DNA from: Dyadobacter frigoris
GTDB lineage: Bacteria > Bacteroidota > Bacteroidia > Cytophagales > Spirosomataceae
Assembly: GCF_005280585.1 (NCBI RefSeq)
Contig: NZ_SZVO01000006.1
Span: 372,001-436,000 of the forward strand
Direction of reading: 5' to 3'
DNA: 64,000 bases
Shown in pieces: positions 57,926 through 64,000 of the stretch (positions are counted from its first letter, which is position 1; each line of letters starts with the position of its first letter). The notes under the pieces were generated by a model. The model ran no database searches, was not told where the DNA came from, and saw only the letters and a list, made by a program, of their open reading frames with translations. Made by a program: the position numbers and the translations under genes.

Positions 57926-57970
57926 ATGTGTTTAGTATTTCAAAACAGGATTTTGAAATACTAAACACAT
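57926..57970 (-). repeat. Perfect 20-bp stem-loop between ATPase and permease 13
   Basis: The arms 57926-57945 (ATGTGTTTAGTATTTCAAAA) and 57951-57970 are exact inverted copies around the loop CAGGA. On the minus strand the stem is followed by ATTAAATC, without a T run. An RNA processing or stabilising element that lets the first two genes of the operon outproduce the permeases is a plausible reading; a protein-binding palindrome is another. Confidence 0.75.
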
Positions 57971-58027
57971 CATCGTAAGAAAACTTTTGCACGGAATATA
58001 TCCGAACTCTCGGTACTATATGTATTT

Positions 58028-58705
58028 CTAAACGTGAATCTTTTCTGTAACCACCTTACCATCAAACAAATTGATGATTCTATGGGCAAAACCTGCGTCA
58101 TACGGCGAGTGAGTAACCATGATGATTGTCGTTCCGGCACCATTCAACTGACTTAACAAAGCCATCACCTCTTCTCCGTTTTTGGAGTCAAGGTTACCCG
58201 TCGGCTCATCCGCAAGAATCGTTTTTGGTGTTGCCACTACCGCACGTGCAATCGCAGTACGCTGCTGCTGTCCTCCGGAAAGCTGTTGCGGAAAGTGATT
58301 GCGGCGGTGCATCATGTTCATGCGGGTAAGCGCTGCTTCCACTTTTTCTTTGCGTTCTGCTGGCGGAGTTTTCAGGTATAACAATGGAAGTTCGACGTTT
58401 TCATAAACGGTAAGTTCGTCGATCAGGTTAAAGCTTTGGAAAACGAACCCGATATTTCCTTTACGGATCTGAGCACGTTGACGTTCAGACATTTTACCAA
58501 CTTCGGTACCATAAAACTCATACGAGCCAGCACTCGGATTGTCCAGCAAGCCAAGGATATTCAAAAGGGTGGATTTCCCGCACCCGGATGGTCCCATGAT
58601 AGCGACAAATTCCCCGTCTTTGATTTCCAGATCAATCCCGTTCAGGGCGGTGGTTTCTACTTCCTCAGTAGAAAAAATTTTCTGCAAGTTGTCAATTTTG
58701 ATCAT
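58028..58705 (-). CDS. ABC transporter ATP-binding protein, MacB/LolD type (canonical)
   Basis: This 225-residue nucleotide-binding subunit has intact motifs throughout: Walker [10 protein letters not shown] (38-46), Q-loop Q90, signature LSGGQ (142-146) followed by QQRTAIARA, Walker B TILADEP (162-168), D-loop NLDS and switch H199. The segment [16 protein letters not shown] places it with the MacB/LolD/FtsE group. It is the second gene of the operon from site E, after the adaptor and before four permeases, and is the best candidate to energise the separate FtsX permeases of the window. The first ATPase (1551-2213) aligns closely but differs in the D-loop and signature helix. Confidence 0.95.
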   Translation of the reverse strand: MIKIDNLQKIFSTEEVETTALNGIDLEIKDGEFVAIMGPSGCGKSTLLNILGLLDNPSAGSYEFYGTEVGKMSERQRAQIRKGNIGFVFQSFNLIDELTVYENVELPLLYLKTPPAERKEKVEAALTRMNMMHRRNHFPQQLSGGQQQRTAIARAVVATPKTILADEPTGNLDSKNGEEVMALLSQLNGAGTTIIMVTHSPYDAGFAHRIINLFDGKVVTEKIHV

Positions 58706-58710
58706 ATTTC

Positions 58711-58893
58711 GTTAGCTGTTGGCGGTTAGCGTTTGGCTTTTAGCTTGGTTATGGGTATTTCTTACGTGTTGGCTTGTTACTATTATTTCGTTACTATAGT
58801 TGTTCCTTTGTTCTAATTCAATCAGAATTTCCGTTGGCCAGAAAAGTTCAATTATCCACACTAACAGCTAATCTCTAAAAGCCAACAGCTAGC
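58711..58893. repeat. Interspersed repeat pair between adaptor and ATPase genes
   Basis: The left end (GTTAGCTGTTGGCGGTTAGC, then TTTGGCTTTTAGC) and right end (CTAACAGCTAATCTC, then TAAAAGCCAACAGCTAGC) are inverted relatives. The interior is AT-rich with no open frame of note. The layout resembles a small non-autonomous element lodged in the intergenic gap. Confidence 0.68.
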
Positions 58894-60204
58894 CTAGAAT
58901 TCCAGTACTTCGTTGTCTCCAAAGTTCTCATACGAACTTGTGATCACTTTTTCACCTGGCTGCAATCCTTCAAGTACTTCGAAATATTCAGGGTTTTTAC
59001 GTCCCAGTGTGATTTTGCGTTTTGCTGCACGTTTGCCGTCAGCACCTAAAACATACACCCAGTTTCCACCAGTTTCAGAGAAGAATCCGCCAACAGGCAA
59101 TAATGTTGCTTTTGATGGTTGTCCAAGCTGTAATCTGATCGGGGCAGATTGCCCGCGTTTGATCAGCTCAGGTGCACCGCCTTTGGGAAATTCCATGTCC
59201 ACTTCAAAACGTCCGCTTAAAACCTCAGGATAAATTTTGATAATTTTCAAAGTATATGCTTTGCCGTTAAAATCCATACTACCCGTCAGGCCGGCAAAAA
59301 TTCTAGAAATATAATGTTCATCAACACTTACACGCATTTTGAAACCATTCAAATCATCAATTTGCCCGATATTCTGGCCCTGATTAATATTTGACCCAAC
59401 TTCAACATTCATAGAAGAAAGCATACCTGAAACCGGGGCCTTTACAACCAGGTTATCAAGCGTTTGCCTCCACAAGTCAACGTTTTTCTTGGTATTGGCA
59501 AGTGTTCCTTCCAATTGAGAAATCTGCATTTTGGAGTTTTCTTCCTGGTATTTCTGTGATTCAATTTCAATATCACGCTGTTTGGTCAAACGGTCGAATT
59601 CACGTTTGGTTTTAAGGAAATCAGCATCAGGAATTACTTTATCCTTATATAGTTTAATGTTACGATCATGCGCATCTTTGGCCTGATCAATTTGAAAATC
59701 CAGTTCACTCAGACTTTTCTGCAAAGCAAAACGCTCCACACGCAGACGCTGACGGGTATTTTGAAGATCATTTACCAAACGACTGGCTTCCGTTTCTGAT
59801 TGAAGGAAACTTAATTTCAGACTCTGGTTTTCAAGTTTCAAAAGTACATCACCCTGTTTTACCATGTTACCGCCTTCGATCAGTTTCTGTGTTACATAAC
59901 CCCCTTCGATCGCATCCAGCTGAATTGTTTTTAAAGGCTGAACAACCCCGGTAACAACAATAAATTCATCAAAAACACCTGTTTTTACGGTTGAAATAGT
60001 AAGTTTATCCTGCTGAACATTCAGCTTGCTTCTCTTATCGGCGAAGAAAAACTGGTAAACCAAAAAGCTAACCAAAAGGACACTTCCGGCAATAATCCCT
60101 ATTCTCCGGCTGTTCCAAAATTTCTTTGGTTTCACTTTATCCATTGTTGATCCTCCCGCAAAATTAGATCCGTTGCTCCCCGAAACTGGTGTTTTAACTT
60201 CCAT
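58894..60204 (-). CDS. HlyD/MacA-type periplasmic adaptor (membrane fusion protein)
   Basis: This 436-residue adaptor links the inner-membrane permeases to the outer-membrane channel. A cytoplasmic start of about 33 residues is followed by one transmembrane helix (34-54, IGIIAGSVLLVSFLVYQFF). A lipoyl-like half-motif lies at about 100-126 (GGYVTQKLIEGG...GDVLLKLEN), then a long coiled-coil hairpin (about 130-245), the second lipoyl half (VVKAPVSGMLSS) and beta-barrel domains (FKMRVSVDEHYISRIF). It is the first gene behind activator site E. It is the only adaptor in the window, so it may serve every permease encoded here. Confidence 0.94.
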   Translation of the reverse strand: MEVKTPVSGSNGSNFAGGSTMDKVKPKKFWNSRRIGIIAGSVLLVSFLVYQFFFADKRSKLNVQQDKLTISTVKTGVFDEFIVVTGVVQPLKTIQLDAIEGGYVTQKLIEGGNMVKQGDVLLKLENQSLKLSFLQSETEASRLVNDLQNTRQRLRVERFALQKSLSELDFQIDQAKDAHDRNIKLYKDKVIPDADFLKTKREFDRLTKQRDIEIESQKYQEENSKMQISQLEGTLANTKKNVDLWRQTLDNLVVKAPVSGMLSSMNVEVGSNINQGQNIGQIDDLNGFKMRVSVDEHYISRIFAGLTGSMDFNGKAYTLKIIKIYPEVLSGRFEVDMEFPKGGAPELIKRGQSAPIRLQLGQPSKATLLPVGGFFSETGGNWVYVLGADGKRAAKRKITLGRKNPEYFEVLEGLQPGEKVITSSYENFGDNEVLEF

Positions 60205-60254
60205 TATATAGTCAGGCTTATAAATATCGTTTAAAAATCTTGTTTCTTCTTATA

Positions 60255-60271
60255 TCCAATCCTTGTGCCAG
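60255..60271 (-). promoter_or_regulatory. Putative sigma-54 promoter of the adaptor-ATPase-permease operon
   Basis: On the minus strand CTGGCACAAGGATTGGA has a perfect TGGCAC -24 box and TTGGA in the -12 position, with ten bases between GG and the -12 dinucleotide. This is the best -24 match in the window. The GG is 75 bp from the centre of the proximal palindrome of site E and the adaptor ATG about 51 bases downstream. Confidence 0.65.
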
Positions 60272-60335
60272 GAAAACCAAGCCAACATAACTAATTGAAA
60301 ATCAATAAAATTACTCATTTTAACATTATCAAACA

Positions 60336-60371
60336 TGTTCAATATCGGACACTTTTGTTCGGCTTCGGACA
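60336..60371. promoter_or_regulatory. Tandem-palindrome activator site E (36 bp)
   Basis: TGTTCA-ATAT-CGGACA, spacer CTTT, TGTTCG-GCTT-CGGACA. Two further GGACA-type half-sites are not seen around it. It lies in the 388-base gap (60205-60592) between the adaptor operon and the divergent response regulator, so the regulator gene is the neighbour of its own likely target. No convincing sigma-54 box faces the regulator gene; the rest of the gap is AT-rich and unremarkable. Confidence 0.72.
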
Positions 60372-60592
60372 AGCCAAAATGATGTCGTGGACACATATTT
60401 CTGTACGCTAACCTCTTATCAAAACCCGGGATTACAGGAATACTTTTTATAAAACAGCATGGAAGATTGTGTTAAGTATCTTATTAGCTTAAAAATTACG
60501 CAAAAATTAACCAATATTGCCTTTTGATTTAATGATCAATTCAATATTTGACTGCAAAACAAAGAATTTAATATTAGCCAAAGCCAAAAAAC

Positions 60593-61957
60593 ATGCTCCT
60601 TTCCGAAGCCAAAATTCTTATAATCGATGACGATGTTGATGTTTTAAGTGCAGCAAAATTGTTGCTCAAACGCCACGCGAAACTTGTCGACATTGAAAAA
60701 AATCCTCAAAAACTACCTTTTTTGGTAACCAACAGCAGTTACGATCTGATCTTGCTCGACATGAATTTCACACGTGATGTGAACAGCGGCAGAGAAGGAT
60801 TTCACTGGCTTGACAGGATTCTTGATATCAATCCAAACATAAAAGTGATCATGATCACAGCTTACGGAGATATTGAAATGGCGATTCGCGCCATAAAATC
60901 CGGCGCTACTGATTTTGTTTTAAAACCTTGGGAAAATGACAAACTCATTGCAACCATCGAGGATGTATTAAATGAGAAAAAAGGTGATAAACTGGCAGCA
61001 GGAACTGAGGAAAAAGGTGATGGTAAAAAGGAAAAATCATCGTCTGATGCCATAATCGGGCAAAGTGCCGGGATGCAGCACGTTTTGAAAACGTCGGAAA
61101 GAGTGGCAGCGACGGATGCTAATGTTTTGATTTTGGGAGAAAATGGTACCGGAAAAACACAATTGGCAAAACATTTACACCAGCATTCCCAGCGGTCTGA
61201 CAAGCCGTTTGTGGTTGTAGATTTGGGTGCGTTAAGTGACTCACTCTTTGAAAGCGAACTTTTCGGTCACGTTAAAGGTGCCTTTACAGATGCCAAAGAT
61301 GACCGCGCCGGACGATTTGAAGAGGCAAAAGGAGGAACCATCTTTCTGGACGAAATCGGCAACCTGACACTTTCCTTACAAGCAAAATTGCTGACCGTTT
61401 TACAGGAACGCAAGGTTACCAGAGTTGGCTCCAATAAGTCAATTCCATTGGACGTTCGCTTGATTTGCGCGACTAATATGAATATTGAAAGTATGGTCGC
61501 TGATAAAACTTTCCGGCAGGATCTTTTCTACCGTATTAATACCATTGAGCTGGATCTTCCTCCGCTTCGTGAACGCCCGGAAGATATTGCGCCGCTTGCT
61601 GAATTTTATCTGAAACAATTTCGCAAAAAATATAATCGCCCGGTTACCGATATCAGCAGCGCATTGATAAAAAAAATGCAGCAATATAACTGGCCGGGAA
61701 ATATCCGGGAATTGCAGCATGCCATCGAGAGGGCAGTGATCCTGTCCCAGGAAAAAACATTGCAGCCCGATGACCTTTTCCTTAAAACATCCGGTGGACA
61801 ACCAACAACGGCTACCGGTTTCGATTTGGAGGACATGGAGAAAAACATGATCGTGCAGGCGATGAAACGTTTCAACGGAAATATTACAGACGCTGCCAGA
61901 GAACTGGGATTGAGCCGGGCGGCTTTGTACCGGAGAATGGAGAAGTATGGACTTTAA
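60593..61957 (+). CDS. Sigma-54-dependent response regulator (NtrC/AtoC family)
   Basis: This 454-residue activator carries three domains. The receiver (1-125) has the acidic triad D12-D13-D14, phosphoacceptor D56 in LILLDMNF, T89 and K111. A basic linker of about 25 residues follows. The AAA+ domain has Walker A GENGTGKT (182-189), a GAFTDA loop (229-234, in place of GAFTGA, the form that contacts sigma-54) and Walker B GGTIFLDEIGN (247-257). The C-terminal Fis-type helix-turn-helix is NITDAARELGLSRAALYRRMEKYGL-like (about 429-454). No histidine kinase gene is adjacent. It is divergent from the adaptor operon beside site E, so I infer that it binds the 36-bp elements described here. Confidence 0.95.
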   Translation: MLLSEAKILIIDDDVDVLSAAKLLLKRHAKLVDIEKNPQKLPFLVTNSSYDLILLDMNFTRDVNSGREGFHWLDRILDINPNIKVIMITAYGDIEMAIRAIKSGATDFVLKPWENDKLIATIEDVLNEKKGDKLAAGTEEKGDGKKEKSSSDAIIGQSAGMQHVLKTSERVAATDANVLILGENGTGKTQLAKHLHQHSQRSDKPFVVVDLGALSDSLFESELFGHVKGAFTDAKDDRAGRFEEAKGGTIFLDEIGNLTLSLQAKLLTVLQERKVTRVGSNKSIPLDVRLICATNMNIESMVADKTFRQDLFYRINTIELDLPPLRERPEDIAPLAEFYLKQFRKKYNRPVTDISSALIKKMQQYNWPGNIRELQHAIERAVILSQEKTLQPDDLFLKTSGGQPTTATGFDLEDMEKNMIVQAMKRFNGNITDAARELGLSRAALYRRMEKYGL

Positions 61958-62196
61958 TTTTTTTAGTTGAAAGTTGAGAATGGAAAGCGGCCGCCGCTCG
62001 ATTGAGAGTTGAGCCCTCTCGGTTTCTTTCGAGTGACGACGATTGCTTATACAGGGTTGGGCATTCAATTTTCGGCTGAGTCTTTTATAATTATTAACCT
62101 GCTAAAAGCCGACTGCCGAAAGCTGATTGCCCTTTGGCATATTTTTTACGCTTTTTATCGTTATGTTAAACAACTTCTCATTTCAACTCATAACTA

Positions 62197-64000
62197 ATGA
62201 TAAAGTATTGCAAACTGATTCTTCTTCTATTTTTAACTCAAATAAGTTTTGCACAAAATAATCCGATCACATCAGTTCCGCTTAAAGATGTAAAACTGCA
62301 TCAGGGATTTTGGCATGAAAAATTGGAAACAGGCCGGACGGTTATGATTCCTCATGTTTTTCAGGAATGTGAAGAAACAGGCCGTATTGACAACTTCGCT
62401 GTCGCGGGAGGATTAAAAAAGGGCGTTTTCCATGGTACCAGATTTGACGATTCAGATGTTTTTAAAGTAGTTGAAGGCGCTGCTTATTCTCTCCAAAATC
62501 ATTATGACCCCAAACTGGATCACTATCTTGATAGTCTGATCGTACTTTTTGCGGCAGCTCAGGAACCTGACGGATATTTGTATACCATCCGTACAATCAA
62601 CAAAGACACCACCGGATCTTATGACTGGATTGCGGGACCTACCCGTTATTCTTTTGAAAATGGCAGCCATGAACTCTACATTGTGGGGCATCTTTATGAA
62701 GCCGCTGTTGCCCATTACCAGGCAACTGGCAAAAAGACTTTATTGGACATCGCTACTAAAAATGCGGATCATCTTGTAAGAACCATTGGCCCTAAACCAG
62801 GACAAATGATTGTGGTTCCGGGGCATGAAGAAATTGAAATTGCATTGGTAAAATTTTACCGGACTACCAATAAAAAGGAATATCTGGATCTTGCCCATTT
62901 CTTTGTTGACATGCGCGGCCGCTCTGACAAACGTCCGCTTTTCCTTGACGAGCACAGACTTGGCCCTTCGTATTTTCAGGATCAAAAACCGGTTGTAAAA
63001 CAAACGGAAGCGGTTGGACATGCCGTTCGAGCGCAATATCTGTACGCGGCAATCGCGGATATGCTTACGATCGAAGATGATCCTCAATACAGCCAGGCTA
63101 TTCACAAACTTTGGGATGATGCCACTACCAAAAAACAATATATAACCGGAGGCGTTGGTGCCCGTGCGGACGGCGAAGCTTTTGATGCAGCTTATGTTCT
63201 TCCCAATGATAATGCCTATGCTGAAACCTGCTCAGCCGTAGCAAATCTGATCTGGAACCACAAAATGTTTTTGTACACCGGTGAATCCAAATATATGGAT
63301 GTATTTGAAAGAACATTATACAACGGATTTCTGGGAGGAATGTCGGTTTCGGGAAATGAATTTTTCTATGTAAATCCAATGGCATCCAACGGTATAAACG
63401 ATTTCGGGCATGGCTTCGGCGCTACCCGGCATGAGTGGTTTGCCTGTGCTTGCTGCCCGACAAATGTTACAAGGTTTTTACCATCACTGCCGGGTTATGT
63501 TTATGCAACGAAAGCTAATGAGTTGTTAGTTAATCTTTTTATGGACAGCGAATCTGAGTTGAAAGTCAACAACAATGCGGTAAAAATTAATCAGAAAACG
63601 AATTACCCATGGGATGGGAATATTAAAATTACCGTTTCACCGGCAAAATCAGCCAGCTTTCCGCTTTCGATAAGAATTCCGGGATGGGCTAACGGACAGG
63701 CAATTCCAGGAGATTTATATACTTATCAGGACAAGCAGGTAAAACCCATCACACTGACAATCAATGGAAAAACTACACCTGCAACGATTGAAAATGGTTA
63801 TATCAAATTAAATCGTCAGTGGAAATCCGGTGATGTAGTAACTCTCGCACTCGATATGCCTGTAAGAAAAGTTATTGCAAATGAAAATATAAAAACCGAT
63901 AAAGGGAAAGTCGCAATTGAACGCGGTCCGGTTCTATATTGTGCAGAAGGAAAAGATAACAACGGAAAAGCACTTTCCATGACCATCGCCCCAAATCAGC
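62197..64000 (+). CDS. GH127-family glycosidase, partial (runs off the right edge)
   Basis: This enzyme is expected to remove beta-L-arabinofuranosyl residues or similar sugars. The frame starts at the ATG at 62197 with a signal peptide (MIKYCKLILLLFLTQISFA) and stays open for 601 codons to the window end. GH127 markers are present: an N-terminal LKDVKLHQGFWHEK, then GPKPGQMIVVPGHEEIE, ITGGVGARADGEAF, and the zinc-thiolate set E343, C345 (AETCSA), C419 and C420 (CACCPTN). By analogy with characterised GH127 enzymes, the cysteine at 419 would be the nucleophile. The 240 bases between it and the response regulator carry only scattered repeats (such as GTTGAGAGTT-type and a GCTAAAAGCC segment). 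Confidence 0.92.
   Translation, partial: MIKYCKLILLLFLTQISFAQNNPITSVPLKDVKLHQGFWHEKLETGRTVMIPHVFQECEETGRIDNFAVAGGLKKGVFHGTRFDDSDVFKVVEGAAYSLQNHYDPKLDHYLDSLIVLFAAAQEPDGYLYTIRTINKDTTGSYDWIAGPTRYSFENGSHELYIVGHLYEAAVAHYQATGKKTLLDIATKNADHLVRTIGPKPGQMIVVPGHEEIEIALVKFYRTTNKKEYLDLAHFFVDMRGRSDKRPLFLDEHRLGPSYFQDQKPVVKQTEAVGHAVRAQYLYAAIADMLTIEDDPQYSQAIHKLWDDATTKKQYITGGVGARADGEAFDAAYVLPNDNAYAETCSAVANLIWNHKMFLYTGESKYMDVFERTLYNGFLGGMSVSGNEFFYVNPMASNGINDFGHGFGATRHEWFACACCPTNVTRFLPSLPGYVYATKANELLVNLFMDSESELKVNNNAVKINQKTNYPWDGNIKITVSPAKSASFPLSIRIPGWANGQAIPGDLYTYQDKQVKPITLTINGKTTPATIENGYIKLNRQWKSGDVVTLALDMPVRKVIANENIKTDKGKVAIERGPVLYCAEGKDNNGKALSMTIAPNQ

Noticed and set aside
60372..60592. Autoregulatory sigma-54 promoter facing the response regulator
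   Set aside because: No TGGC or GG with a suitable -12 partner was found at a plausible distance from site E on the plus strand.
61439..62068. Open frame on the minus strand opposite the response regulator
   Set aside because: It overlaps the AAA+ and DNA-binding domains of a clear gene and has no recognisable protein features.

Overview
The window looks like chromosome of a Cytophagales bacterium, most likely Dyadobacter or a close relative. The grounds are a SusC/SusD pair, a type IX secretion sorting domain, a probable TAnnTTTG promoter box, very AT-rich intergenic DNA and expanded families of FtsX-type permeases. The genus is inferred from gene content and style, not from a marker gene.

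The dominant content is an export system spread over about 60 kb on the minus strand: one TolC-family outer-membrane channel (205-1515), one HlyD-type adaptor (58894-60204), two separate MacB/LolD-type ATPases (1551-2213 and 58028-58705) and thirteen full-length 8-TM MacB/FtsX permeases. A 15-codon tail of a fourteenth permease survives at 19899-19946. The genes form five minus-strand operons, interrupted by accessory blocks: a PQQ dehydrogenase between two repeat arrays, a DeoR/SusCD block, a DUF4097/GH1/T9SS/sigma/serine-hydrolase block, and a toxin-antitoxin pair.

The main result of the hunt is regulatory. Upstream of all five operons lies the same 36-bp element: two 16-bp palindromes (TGTyCr, four bases, yGgACa) separated by a 4-bp spacer, usually CTTT, so that their centres are 20 bp apart. 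A GG of a sigma-54-like -24 box lies 53, 62, 63, 75 or 76 bp from the centre of the proximal palindrome. A sixth copy (13965-14000) has no protein gene after it and may drive a small RNA. A sigma-54 response regulator (60593-61957) is divergent from the adaptor operon, beside one of these elements, and is the obvious candidate to bind them. I read the set as one sigma-54 regulon in which many permeases share two ATPases, one adaptor and one channel. No histidine kinase is in the window.

Layout: 1-2213 TolC and ATPase operon; 2424-3839 alkaline phosphatase; 4022-5235 repeat array; 5414-7525 PQQ dehydrogenase with cytochrome c domain; 7554-8152 second array; 8211-13671 DeoR regulator and SusC/SusD; 14189-19075 two permeases; 19212-30075 glucanase-like secreted protein, permease remnant and four permeases; 30285-38674 DUF4097 protein, lipoprotein, GH1, T9SS protein with an apparent frameshift, ECF sigma factor and class A serine hydrolase; 38731-46946 five-gene operon with three permeases; 47301-47890 VapBC-like pair; 47894-60204 four permeases, ATPase and adaptor; 60593-61957 response regulator; 62197 to the right edge, a GH127 enzyme that continues beyond the window.

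Several starts are set later than the longest reading frame, because the first codon is TTG or because the family N-terminus or a signal peptide begins at an internal ATG.
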